Origin: Kryptolebias marmoratus
Taxonomy: Eukaryota > Chordata > Actinopteri > Cyprinodontiformes > Rivulidae
DNA: 64,000 nucleotides
Reading direction: 5' to 3'
Assembly (NCBI RefSeq): GCF_001649575.2
Contig: NC_051431.1
Span: 14,513,235-14,577,234 of the forward strand
The notes beneath the pieces were generated by a model that ran no database searches, was not told the origin of the DNA, and saw nothing but the letters and a program-made list of their open reading frames with translations. Positions 1 to 30,800 of this stretch are shown piece after piece; within the stretch, counting starts at the first letter, position 1; the number at the start of each line of letters is the position of its first letter. A program made the translations under genes and the position numbers.

Positions 1-302
1 TTTTAATTAGAACAGATGTAGTGCCATCCATATGCCAGAAAATGGTGAAAATGTAACTTTAATGAGTTTTCACAAATCAGAGAAAGGTTTCACACATCAC
101 AATCATGGTTTTAATCATGTATCTGGAAGAGGAGAATAATCCAGTCCAGGTTTGAAGTGTCTAGGTGCAGTAGTTTTTAAATTAGAATCAATTAAAGACT
201 CGGATGGTAGTGAAAAATTAGGTGGAATCGCCCTTTAGCTATTCGACGCTAGAAGTTAATGCCAACTTCAGCGTCGTGTTAGAAAACGGTTGAAACGTCC
301 CT
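1..302. other. Upstream flank of cpd, no gene seen
   Basis: AT-rich sequence with no open frame of note and no repeat family that I recognise. It ends just before the promoter-like segment of cpd. Confidence 0.5.
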
Positions 303-540
303 TTAAACAGTGACGTCACCGTGAAGCTCCGCCCCTACCCCCGGGCGGTGAAACGGAAGTAGATGGAAACAGGAAGGCCAGAGCGGTTCTGACAGCGACA
401 AAACATCTGTTGTTGGACAGAAAGCAGGTAAAAAAAAACAAACAACCCAAAACAAAACAAACAAAAAAAAAAAACTCGTTTCTGCTGAATATCCTTCAGT
501 CCGGACGTCCTGATGGTGCGGAAGTAGATGTTTAACCAAC
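303..540 (+). promoter_or_regulatory. Putative cpd promoter and 5' UTR
   Basis: A palindromic CRE, TGACGTCA, lies at 311-318 and a GC box (CCGCCCC) at 329-335, about 220 bp before the cpd start codon. An A-rich stretch follows at 429-476. CRE and Sp1-type sites close to a start are typical of CpG-type housekeeping promoters, which fits the broad expression of CPD in other vertebrates. No TATA box is evident. The transcription start itself cannot be placed from sequence. Confidence 0.5.
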
Positions 541-18241
<17,701 letters not shown>

Positions 18242-19830
18242 CCGGGCTCGCTGCACCAGTTTGGCTCTGTTTTTTTTTTTTTTCTTTTTTTCGTTTTGCG
18301 CTCCCACTAGGGTCAAATCTTTTCCCAACATGCAAAGAAATGGACTTGAATGAGCAGCTTCTATTTATATATGAGACAGATTTGTTTTGGTTTTTTTCGT
18401 TTGTCTTTTAAGTTTTTAGGGCTCACTTCAGTGCTGCTAAATCAGAGAATCCTTTAGGACGGAGGGTTCGCGTTTGGGTTCTGGTCGACGAAGACGATAA
18501 TAAAGATATGTCCTTTCTTTTACGCTGTCCATTTTAGTTTCCGAGCCATTCCAGGTTATTATCGGGTCGTTATTCGTCCTGCCTGCCTCACAGATATAGC
18601 CATCGAGTCCAAACGAACTTATATTAGCGTCTCCCAGAAACTCCTTAATGTCATCGCTGTGTATTTTAATGCCACTTTGATATTTTTTTGTTTTTGTTTT
18701 AAAGCCGAAGAGTTACACAAACGTCCGAGCATTTGGGAGGTTTATCCATCACTCAGTGCCTTGGCTTCTGTAGGTTTCACCGTTCCTGTCGGGCTGGAAG
18801 ATGTGGCAGAAAGCTCTATTGTGACTAAATGGTTCAGTTTCTGATTGTTTTTTTGGTCCGTTTTGTACTCAGGTTGTTTTTTATTTTTTTAAAGATGGAG
18901 ATTCTGAACGCTAAATTCCAATATTCGCTCCTTTTTTTTGCTCAGAGGACTTGAGCGAAATCACGCCGGCTTCAGTAGGTTTGTGTCAATGCTGTGAGTC
19001 GAGCTTTCACAAATATCTGAAATATCCTAAGCTCGAATGAAGCCTCTGAAGTGAATAGTTATATAGGATCACTAATTAGAAACTATTCCATCATCACTGG
19101 TTCTAACAAACGACAAATAATGAAGCTAAAAATGTGTTAAAGGATTGTATTACAGTTACAGGAGGTTTACTGTGTGGGGAGAAAATCCCTGCTGATTTTC
19201 TTGGATGTCCCTTTTTTTTTTTTTTTTTTTTTTTTTTGTTGCTCACAGTCATATCTTTAGTCATATCCTCTGCCGGATCTTTTTTTTTTTTGAGAGTATT
19301 TTAATACTTCACAGCCTTAAGAATGAATCTGTTCCAAGCTCAAAGGAAAAACAAGGCATACCGTGTAGATTTTAGCCTTGTTCTGTTGTTTCCAGATTTT
19401 TAAGAAGCTCCCCTTTCGGTACCTCGTTTGCGCGGGAGAACCGTTTGGTGGGAACTCCGGTAAAGAGAAGCGGGAACCTTTTTCTCGTTCGGTGATCCTG
19501 TGCTCTGTAGTAGGGCGACATCATCTAGAACCAAACAAGGTAAACAACCAAAAAAAAAAAGTCTGAATAAAGGAGGGGAGAATCCTCTCCGCTGAGATGC
19601 TTGTATGGCTGCTTTTGCACCGGGTCTAAACGTGGCGCACGGTTTCAAAGCAATACACGCCTGTTCTGAGCAGTCCGCCCTGATCGCCGTCTGCGTCGGG
19701 AGAGGAGTTTGTAAATTATTTTTCTTACGCTGCGTCCATAAAGCCCTCGTGTCGAGACGTCTGGAGGTGGTCACACGTGGATGTGTGAAGGTTTTCTATG
19801 AACTGGAATAAAGTGTAAATATTTGCCAAT
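18242..19830 (+). other. cpd 3' UTR candidate
   Basis: No gene-like frame. AATAAA hexamers lie at 18499-18504 and near 19806 (GGAATAAAGTGTAAAT, followed by GT-rich sequence). The second is the more convincing signal and would give a 3' UTR of about 1.6 kb. Poly(T) runs lie at 18270-18290 and 19212-19238. Confidence 0.45.
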
Positions 19831-21720
19831 TGTACAGAAACGGTGGGGCGTGCGCTCGCTTCCTGTTGGTTTCAGGAGCACCTCGGTTGGTTTGAGGCAC
19901 GCTGACGTGCACAGAAACTCTCAAAACAAGGAAATAAAACATCTCAGAGAACTTTTTGTCTGTGTGCTGCATTATTTTTATTTATTTTGGGGGGTGGGGG
20001 GACGAGTTCTGTAAATGAGACCAGCCAGCAGTGAAGACTGCCTCTAACTTCAGGGTGATTCCAGACAAACTCAACCAAAACTCCCAAATCCTGAATCAGG
20101 TTTGGGTGAAAATTAGTTTGGAAGAACATCTGTATGTATAATGAGCACATGCAAAATTATAGACACCGGCTCTTAAGGGTTATCGAGATGCGGTCCTCCA
20201 AATATTGCAGGTTGCGCCCTATTTTTGACCTCGTGAATCGAGAACACTGTTTTAATGGTATTTTAAAAAGTGATATCTTCCAAATAAATGACATTTTTGG
20301 TCTAAAAACTGCTCTCCTCTGTAACTTTGGTCCACATTTTCAGACACTGGCAGCAAAACAATTGTATCCTTTCTCATCCCGATTCATTAACCCCTTAAAT
20401 GCCAGTCGTTTTACAGACGATAATACAAAATTCAGATTAAGGTCCTCCCGTGATGGCGGGATTTCTCACAGAGACCGTTAATTGCCAGGTTCCTAATATT
20501 TCAGGAAAGATGTGCGTGTCTGAGGAAGATTAGATCTCTCCAAGGCATAAAACTGAAAAAAACCCAACTTTTTTTTTTTTTTTGCTAGTTTTGGCCGAAC
20601 CTGTTGAGCACCTGGCAACTTACACAAAATAATGTCATTAGGTCAACGTGTCTTAGTTGTATTTCATCAATAGTTATATTTATTTTCTAATCTCTGTTGT
20701 TTTATGACAATATTGGTGTTTTGGGCCAATTAGAGTTGGTCACCCGGGGACCCTTTGGTTGAGTTCATATGGAATGACCCTTCAATGAGCGAAACATCTA
20801 AAAAAAAATACTTTTACATCTTCTATTCCTATTTTATGGAATCAGTGTTACTTGCATTAAAAAGCCTCTCAAAATGTTCAAAGCAGAACATTCAGAAACA
20901 AATGAAAACAATAAAAAAGTGACACAGAAAGATGTTGCTTCTCCGCTGACCTTCTTTGTCGTTTTAGACAAGTTCAATAAATATGTGTTTTATGGAATCA
21001 GATTTGTGCTAAAAAAATAATAAAATATCCCCCCCCCCACACACACACATATACACACAAGAAAAATGAGCCTGAAGTAAACCTTTTGTTTAGCAAACAA
21101 AATATAGTTGTGTGAATTACTGATGTTTTGTTTGACTGGTTGTGTTTTGGTTCTGCTTATGAGGCTTTTTTTCTGACCTGATCATCTTCTGTCAGGGGCT
21201 TCTTCATACGCTTGAATTTCCCCCCAAAAAAATAATTAAAGTTTTTCTGATTCTGATAGCCAGGAGCTGTTCTCACTTCTATTTTTTATTAAAGTGAACT
21301 TAAATTTTACCTGATCTAGCTGTCCACATAACTTTATGGTCTANNNNNNNNNNNNNNNNNNNNNNNCCCCCCCCCCCCCCCCCCCCTCTTTCCAGATATT
21401 GTGTTTATGCACATGCTTTGACAAGCTGACATGGCAAGATAGAAAGGAAATAATTGAAAGAAAGATTACAGATCACAGTCAAAAACATACTTCTGACTTC
21501 TGGATATTGTCAGATAAAGGATACACAAAAAGGTTTAAGGCACAAGTGGAGCTGTTTTGCCAGCTTAAATCATTTCATAATCACATGTGCACTAAAATTT
21601 TTAGAATTAAAATGTATATTGGCTGTCCCACACATTAAACCTACGTTGAGAAGTTCTTTATTTTTGGTACTTTTAAAGCAAAATAGCAACTTTACGCCGG
21701 CGTGTCATACCTGGCAGCCT
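19831..21720. other. Intergenic region between cpd and gosr1
   Basis: AT-rich, with no supportable gene. It contains a short CA run near 21040, an assembly gap (21344-21366) and a C homopolymer (21367-21386) directly after the gap, which probably explains the failed assembly. Confidence 0.6.
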
Positions 21721-21805
21721 GACTCAGGGCGATAAAAACCCACGGCTCGCGTCTCCTCTCGTCACGTGACCCGACCTCGAAGGGTGACGTCGCAGAACAA
21801 CAAAG
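21721..21805 (+). promoter_or_regulatory. Putative gosr1 promoter with CLEAR-like E-box and CRE-like site
   Basis: GTCACGTGAC at 21761-21770 is a palindromic E-box of the TFEB/TFE3/USF (CLEAR-like) type. A CRE-like TGACGTCG lies at 21785-21792. Both are within 50 bp of the gosr1 ATG, in locally GC-rich sequence. Function is inferred from motif and position only. Confidence 0.5.
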
Positions 21806-24800
21806 ATGGCCGGGATAGGAAGCAGCACCTACTGGGAGGGTAAGGAGCCCCAGCGTTGTTACTCGTTTTACATTAAAGTGTGAAACACGGCGTCTTGTTG
21901 CGCCCTGCTCGTAATGCCGGGGCTAATTTGTCTGCGGCGTGGTGTCGTTACTTCCCCGGGAATTAGACGCGTCTCTCCAACAACTAGTCGGCTCCCAACA
22001 AGCTAACGGAAGCGTCGTTAAGCGAAGTTGATGTCGCTCCCTAAGCTGCTAAATCCCTGTTTGAGGGACTTATCAGCTCCAAGCAGCGGGTTGTGTTTGA
22101 TAATATGTTCATTAGACGTTAATGGAGTGATACACTTGTCCACATGTTATTTGGTGGATATTCGTTCAGTTTGAGCACTTTTGGTGTTTCACTGTCGCCT
22201 CAAACTAGTTAAAATGAGTTGCTGTGTCAGCTGCTATCTTATAATAGTAACCCACAGCCTTCTCTGTGTGAAGAACAGTTAAAAATGCAGTTTTCATGAT
22301 GCTGAAATGGTGGGGACTTAGAAACGAGCTTAAATTTCCTGAATCTGTGCTTCCATTAAGTGGAATAGCTAATTGAATTCACATAGCTGCATTTTCCACC
22401 ACTGATCGGTAAGAGATGTCACCTGGCTTGTGTGTTTTGTTTTTTTTTTCCTCCAGATTTGAGGAAACAGGCGAGACAGCTGGAGAACGAGCTGGACCTG
22501 AAACTGGTCTCCTTCAGTAAACTGTGCACCAGCTACAGCAGCTCGAGGGACGGACGCCGAGGAGACACGTACGATCAGTCCTCGTCACTCCGGCTACGAG
22601 TCAAAAACATGGCTCGGGGACTCGGTGTAATGAAACCGAGGCCGCGGCGCTGTTCACACCTGGCACCTATCATCCATCCCGTCCGAGCGTTCACACCTGG
22701 GAGTACAAATCGACTCCCGCTAGTCACCTAACACACAAATAAACACACAGCCTCGTCCCACAGTCGGCTGGGTGGGACGCGGGACATCGGCACGTCCGAT
22801 GTTTTGCTGAAATCACAGAGGCAGTCAGTCAAATGGTTATTTTGACGATTCAGGGTCACCCGAGTTGTAGCTTTATGGATATATTTACTCAGCCCTCGAT
22901 AAGCTTGATTATGTAACAAAACGTAAGAGATATGAGCGGTTTGTAACTTCAGAGCTCAGTCTCAAGGCGAACGTCCTGAAAGTCTCCATCACGGTTAAAA
23001 ACACAAAAATACATTACAATAAATGGAAAACGTGTCAGACAACTGCCTGTTTTATTCTAACAGGCAGTTTAATCCATGGAAATACATTAAAAAATGTCTT
23101 CAAAGAATTGGACACACAAACTGCGCTCCTATTAATGTTCATCGTTTAATTTCACCGGTGTGTTATTTAATCATGGACACATCCAAAGTATGACAAACAT
23201 CTTCAAGTTTACTTTCCTTTTTTTTTTTTTAATCGTCTTTCTGAAGTTCGGACACCACCCCGCTGCTAAACAACTCCACCCAGGACAGGATGTTTGACAC
23301 CATGTCTGTTGAGATTGAACAGCTGCTGGCGAAGGTAAGGAAGCTCTCACCTTCGGGAACATAATCAGAAAATCCTTCATTTACGCACTGAGCGAGTAGG
23401 AGAGCTGCAGGGGTTCAAACTGCAAACTTTGCACCCATTTAAGTGTCTGATTTAAGAAAAAAACAAACAAAAATAGACAAAAACAAATGAAAGTATTAAG
23501 TGAAACTGAATGTAATTCTAACTTGCAGTGTAAATCTTGTTAGTACAAGGGAATAAGGTCGAAAACGATGGCGATATTGTAATGGTGAGGTTGGTTTGGT
23601 TGCTATAATATTCTCGTTTTCTGGTGTCCTCTCCCGTCCGCCCATCCTCCCGCCTCCAACGTGCCGGATCAGCTGACGGCGGTGAACGATAAGATGGCCG
23701 AGTACACCAACACCCCGGGAACGGCGTCTCTCAACTCTGCGCTCATGCACACCCTCCAGAGACACCGAGACATTCTGCAGGTTTGACCAACGAACTCTCA
23801 AAAAACCTGTCATTTCTCTAAACCCTCTGGATTTTCTTTCTTTTTTTCCATTTCTCTTCAAAGCACCGTACGCTGAAATCACAGCTCTGTTTCCTGAAGC
23901 GCGTAAATGTATCTGTTCCTATGTTCTGGGATTTTACTGCTCATTTAATCTTTGACTTCTGCCTTCTTGTTTTTTAAAAATCTCTTTTCCTTTTCCTTCA
24001 GGATTACACACAAGAATTCCACAAAACTAAAGGCAACTTTTTGGCCATTCGGGAAAGGGAAGACCTTTTGGGGTCTGTCAGAAAAGACATCGAGTGAGTA
24101 CCCACACATCGTTCTGCAGCTGCGACACATTTCCACAAGCGGGAGGGGAGGGATGACACGAGAGGACAATGAAATGATAACTTATGGTTGCTGTGGGAGA
24201 AACGAGCGGTCAGATTTCAGCAGACGACCTCCTACCAACTCATTTGCATAAATACAACAAACAAAAATGACAATATTGTCTTCCATCACTTGTATTCGAA
24301 GTGTTGAGTTCACATCTTTGTCTTTTACTTGAAAACTGTTCAAACCTTTGAAGGTTTGGAGCCTCTTTAGGTTCTGTATTGTGAAGGTGTCTTCAGCTCT
24401 GCTCAGTTGTGAGCGAATGTTTTAAAAATGAGACCGGGGCTCTTATTTTGTAACGTCACATTGATCGGTTAAGGCGCAGCGGGAGGAGGCTTACGGCGAA
24501 CGCTGCAGGATTCCCATTGATCGCACTCCATCTCTTCAGGATGCGAACGTCTGCAGAGGCCCGACGCACGTCTCTCATCTGCCGTTAACCGCCTGCTGCT
24601 GCGTTTAAAGTGTTTGTCATCCGTGAGCTCTGTTAAAAAGGTGTGTCGTGGTTTTAAAGACGGAACGGTTTTTAGTCTTCAATGGGGATTTGTCATGGCG
24701 GTGCGTTAAATTTGAATTATGTTGCGTTTATGGCAGCTGTAGTAGATTTGCATGAGCGACAGAAAGTCAGCCCTGTTTCGATTCTGAGGTTTCAGAACAT

Positions 24801-27800
24801 AATAAAATGTTCTGTTTTTTTTTTTTTTTTTACAGGTTCTAAAATCATTTAAATTTAACCTCAGGTGGACAAAAACACACAACAGGTTCCACCCTGTCAT
24901 TGTTTATTTCACAAAAATGAAGCCAAAATGGAAAAGCTGTGAACCACCTGTAACAGTGCATGGCTGTAGAAGAGTTTTGGCCCACTCTTTTTTTATTTTT
25001 TTTAACAGGTTTGTAGACATTTCTTTCTCCTCACAGCATTTCAGTCTTATTGAGGTCTGGACTCTGACTGGACCGTTGCAGCACTTGGTTCTTTTCTTTG
25101 TCAGCCATTTTGTTGTAGATCAGTTGCTGTGTTTGGGATCATTGTTCCGTTTCATGACCCAGTTTGGTCCAAGCTTCAGCTCTCAGACAGACGGCCTCAT
25201 TTGACTCCAGAATCCTTTAGTCTACAGAGGAGTTGACTTAATGACCTCGAGGAGCCCAAATCATCACCCCTCCACCACTGTGCTTGGCAGTTGGTATGAG
25301 GTGTGTGTGCTGCTATACTGCGTTTGTTTGTTCCCTAACATAGTGCTGTTCAATATGGGTAAACATTGGTCTCGTCTGTCCAAAGGACATTGTTCATTAA
25401 CATGAATCTTTACAAACCTACGTCGTGCTGCCATGTTGTTTTTACAGAGAAGAGGCTTTCTCCTGCGGCCCTTCCAAACAAGCCACACTTGTTCAATCTT
25501 TTTCTAATTGTCCCATCATGAACTTTAACCTTTAACCTGCTAACTGAGGCCTGGAGAGTCTGACATGGAGCTCTTTGGGTTTTCTGTAATTTCTCCGAGC
25601 ATTGCACGGTCTGACCTCGGGGTGAATTTGCTGTAAGTGGTCTTAAACGTCCTTGGCGTTGTGCTGACACACTCCTGTACGCTCCAGAGTGGCAGAGGTG
25701 CTCACACACTGATGATCACTTGATAAATACATTTGATCAGTAGCTCCTGGCTGAAGGACGTCTCTTCAGTTTGACTTCATTCGTGTTGAATAAACAGCGA
25801 GATGCTAAAATCTGTTTTTGTGCACTTGAGGTTGGATTTAAATAACTTTAAAGCCTCTTAAAACTAGGTTATTTTTACGTCCTGAAACCTTACACCTGAA
25901 AAAGGTGCGCTTTCTTTTTACCAAGACCGTATAGCTGCTAGTTTCCTACAGTAAACACAGGAAGGTCCACCTCTCTGATTACTACAAAAGACTGACTGTT
26001 AGTAGTACTATTAGTACCTGATAGAAGCTAAATACTGTAAAGCTTCAGCGCTCACACCTCAGCTGTTCAGATCATTCCGAATCAACCAAACCTCCATGAT
26101 AAAAATACAATAACTTGCTTTAAATTTTTAATGTCATCTCTTATGCGATGCTTTTCATTAAAGAGGTAAAGTGGAGTTTCATCAGTATCGCAGTAAATAC
26201 TGTCGGGTTCTGTTTATGGCTTGGGCAGATGATGATGACGATGAAGTAGCTTGCTGTGGGCCTCACGCTCACACTTAGTCGTCCCTCCATATCCCTTTGG
26301 GCATTTTGAAGTGTCACGTTAGAAGTTCTAGGAAACAGAAACGGCAGAAGTAATAGTTTCTCTGTGCTCGGTCGAGTTTGTGTTAGGCGCTCCTGCAACG
26401 GGAGGCAGACGCTCTGCTGTAAATGAGCCGAGTGCTCAGCTCTTTTAGAACTCACAGAGTTCTCCGTACCTGTCGGTGTTTTAGCTTAACGCTCAGCATC
26501 TGCTGTGTTCTTCAACGGGCCGATGATGAACTGAAAAGGTAGACAAACAGTGAGCCTAAAAAACGTCTCCATTAATATGGACAAGTAAGAAGATTTGACT
26601 TGTTTTGTTTTTTGTTTTTTTTCCTGCCATCAGCAGATGGTTTAAAGTATTTCCAATGATCTTCTAAGCGTTCACACAGAAAATCTGGGACCAATTTCAT
26701 CCAGAACGACCCTCACCAAGCAGGATAAAATGACACAAACGTATCCTAACATTGAAGAGATTCATATTTTTTATTTCCTACCATAATGTCTAGCTTGATT
26801 TTGACATAGGAGCAGCAAAGTTATTTTAAAAAATGCAGGCGTAGAACAATTTTAGTGCCACGTGTTAACCAGTAGGATTTAAAAGGATCCAATTCTGGGC
26901 TTCTTTACTTTTCGTTACGCTGAAGCTGTGGTCGGCCGTGCTGCTGTGGTGTTGCTCCTTTCGTCAGGCAGGGGGCAGCGGAGACCTTGGGGCCTCGCGA
27001 GCGAAACCGGTCCAGAACGAGGCTTGTTGACGCTGCGCAAACAGAAAAAATGCACACCGATTACAAGGAAGCAGCGGTACGGCGTTAACTCCTTTAAGCA
27101 AACCCAACGATGAGCTTAGTTTTTACATTTTGATGCAACTTTTCTTGCAGTGAATCTCTCAAAACCCGTCACGTCTCCACACACACACACACACACACAC
27201 ACACCCCTCCTGTGTGCAGCCGAACTGTTGGTGAGAAGAACGCTCCCTGTGCTGCTTTGGTTTCTAGATGTCACAAACAAAAACAACCACCAGCCTGTGA
27301 TTTACATCGGTGGCCTTTTTTTAAAAGAAAAAGCATTTCTACGCTGGTGGCTCTGGGGTGACCGACCTAAACTGGAGGCAACCCCTGTGTGTTGGGACTG
27401 TGCACGCTGCATACACTATTGTGCGTTTTATTTATTTATTTTTGTTTGGTTTTTATTAATCAAAGGCTTTTAACGCCGCACTTGGGATGACGGCGCATCT
27501 ATCGTTGCCTTCAGCTGGGTGGGGTAGGATGTTAATGGTGTGTGTGTGCGCACTCCCTCCCTCCATGCTCTTCGTCTCACGCTCGCCCAACAAGAAGGCG
27601 GGGACTGTGTGAAATGGCCAGAAAGCCACGAGAGTGCGTCACATTCGGCCGCTCAGAGATGCTGACGGCGTGGACGGTGTTTGCTCATTATCTTAGCTCC
27701 CATAAAGCTCCGCATCGAGGAGAAAACAGTTTAGTTTCTGCTTCGTCAATCCGAGACCGTTGGGCACCACCAGTGGTTTTCTTTTCTTTTTTTTTTTTTA

Positions 27801-30800
27801 ATGCGTCCGTTTGTACTGATCTCAGTTTATCAACAGAAATGACAGAGCTGTTGTTTCGAAACACCAAAAACATGTAGCCATTCGGCTGTTTTCCCGGAGT
27901 CCGTGGCTGAACGCGGTGTTGCTGACACTCAGCGCCTCCTGTCACTGGGCATGATAAATTATCCTCAGTTTGCATGAAGCAGCAAAGCCTTCCCGTCACC
28001 ATTCAGAGGACACTTTGCCCCCCGGCCGAGTGATTCTGAGGCCTGCCGAGGTTAAAACAAATAAAACACAATTAGTCTGGATTATTAGCTTTTGTGATCA
28101 TAAGACCTTTCTCTCAATGAGTCTAAAGAATTATCCTTCACTCACTGTTCTTACCTGTTTTTTAACCACCCTGTCGCATGACTTCAGTGCAAACGCCTGC
28201 TTTAGTTAGCAAATGTATTTAAAGTGACAATGGTGTTTTTACTTTTTGCCTCTTCAGGTCCTACAAGAGTGGTTCTGGGGTCAACAACAGGAGAACGGAG
28301 CTGTTTCTAAAAGAGCACGAGCACCTGAGGAAGTGAGTTCACCTCGGCTTTCTGTCCCATTGAAAACATGCCGCAGTCAAGGTTTTCTAATCCATTTTAG
28401 CTTAGTTGTGGGGCTTCTTCCATCAGGCGTTGTTTGTGTTTCAACCCCTAGTTTTTAGAAGAATAAAGGTGCCGCCTTGGCATCATTTCCTGATGAAGCA
28501 GCAGGTTAGAATGGCGATAAAATGACATCGTTGACGACGTTTGTTGGAGATCTGGACTGCTTCGCGCTTAATCATGCAAAAACAAAGAAGTGCTCTACTG
28601 ATATCTAATTCATCAGCTCAGTTTTTCATCTTTAAACTGTAAAAAAGTTAGTGTTTTATGACTCGGTAATTAAAAAATCCTGATCTCCAGCACCTGCACT
28701 GGTTTCCTGCTATCATTTGGCTCAGTGTGAAGATCTGCTGAACAGCACGTTGGATAGAAACCCTTACCGTACCTGTGTGTGTGTGTGTGTGTAAGGTGTG
28801 AGATGCACCCTGGGTGGAAAAGAAAATTGAATGTCAGCAGTGCACACGCAGACCAGCTCAAACTGTACCAAAATATCTTCTTATTATCAGTCTTCATTAT
28901 CCCGTCTGATTACTTGGAAATGACAAACAGAAGCAGTTTGAGTCTGTCTCTTCTTCGTTTTTTTATTTGCTTCTGATTTGAAGGTTTAAAAGAACAACGC
29001 CCAACGTATTTCACATTAAATAAATCAGGCTTGACCCGTCGTCTTCAGCTCCTGTTTAGGATGGAACCAGTTTTTTGTCCCCCCCCCCCACCCCCAGGTC
29101 ATTACAACCTCAGTATATTTGCAGGTGAATAAAGCGTGATTTCAGCTTCAGAACAGGAACATTACCCGGCCGTTACCGAATACCACGAGGCAGATATTTA
29201 TACGACTGCGACCTCATTGTGTTGAGGGCACACAGCTCATGGGCGCCGACGTTGGGCAGCTTTTCCACTGATCTGTACGTGGGGGGCGGATGTGCAATCA
29301 CAGAGTAAACTTTAAGGCTGAAAGGTGTGGATGCAAATGAAGCTTGATTTGTTGAATTAAGAAGTACACAGAGCAAAAGGAGTAAAAGATGAACTTATCC
29401 CCCCAGTCTGAAAAATGAAGCCAATGCTTTGAACTTGGATTGTGTTTAATGAGCCGCAGGGGACATTACTTGTCTCCATTTGCCTTTCTTATCTTGAAAA
29501 AAATAAGATTTGTAGCCTTTTTGACCAAATCCTGAAAATACTGTTATTTCTGATCAAATATGGAATGATGAGTTTCTGCTACAGTCACACCAAATTGTAG
29601 CTTAATAGCTGTAAAAAATGCCAGCTTTTTTTTAGCCATTCTTTTGCTTTTAAGGTCAGCTAGCTGCTGCGGCCATCTTGAATTGGGCTGAAGATGTTCG
29701 TTAAGGGATTACTTCACGAGGGTTTCAAGATATTTTGAGATATTACAAACACGAGAAGTTACATCATCACCCTCCTTAAATTAAATGCGTAAGCAGAAGT
29801 GCCACAGGTGCAAAAGTCATTGCGTCCACGCCCCTCAGGCAGATATTTAGCTCTGCAGCTGGAGGGGGAAAAAAAAACAACCCAAATACAGAAATCTGCA
29901 GATTTGCTCTAAAACCTGTGTTAAAGCTTAGCCTTAGCTGGACAGCTCGGTGAACAAACGAGCTGAAGAGCTTAATAACTAGTCTTTTTGAGTAGACCAC
30001 AACATTTAAAGTGAAGATTAGAAACCTTCAGAGAGGTATGGAAGATAAATCTGGGTTTGGAGCGGGGATCCCGCTTCATTTCATGTGGTGGTGCTGCTCT
30101 GCGGCGCTGCAGCAACAGAGCAGCAGTCTTTGGGGTGGAGCGTCAGCTTCGCTGTAAATATGTGCCCATCCTTCGTTTTGCCTGCTTTGTGTAGATTTAA
30201 GCTTTTGTTTACGTCGGTCTTAAAACTCTACTGTTAATCTACAGTAATAATTTACCGTTTTAAGATAAAAGCTTTTGGGGAAAGAATCACTGTGATGTCG
30301 TGTTATATAGTCTGGAGCTGCCACATATAAATAAAACCTCAGTTTTATTTAATTAATTAATGTCCTTCTGCTGTGCCGAGCGCCTTCAGGTTAGTTAGCA
30401 GCGCCCACGCTCCTGTGCCCAACCAGAACAACTCATCAAGAGTTTGATAATAAAATTAGACGATCTAACCACCGCCCATACCGTTTGGTGTTTTCTGACC
30501 ACCGGCAGAGATAGTTGGGTTATGAAGAAGATTGAGTTACGTTTGATTGATCCCTTTTTTATAGCCAGGAACAGTAAAGAGGACCCGAGGACAAAAAAGA
30601 AGCATAATCAGCACTAATCTCTTCCATTTTCTGCTGCAGCCCTGGCTTTAAGGTGGAAATGGTAAATAATCCCAAAGCAGAAACACAAACCCTCCTCTTC
30701 CAGTTGATCTGAGCAATCCCCCGGTGGGTGGAGGGCAGTTGGTCTGCATTGATTTTTCAACAGGATCTGTATCGACAAAGATAGATGAATGAATGAATTT

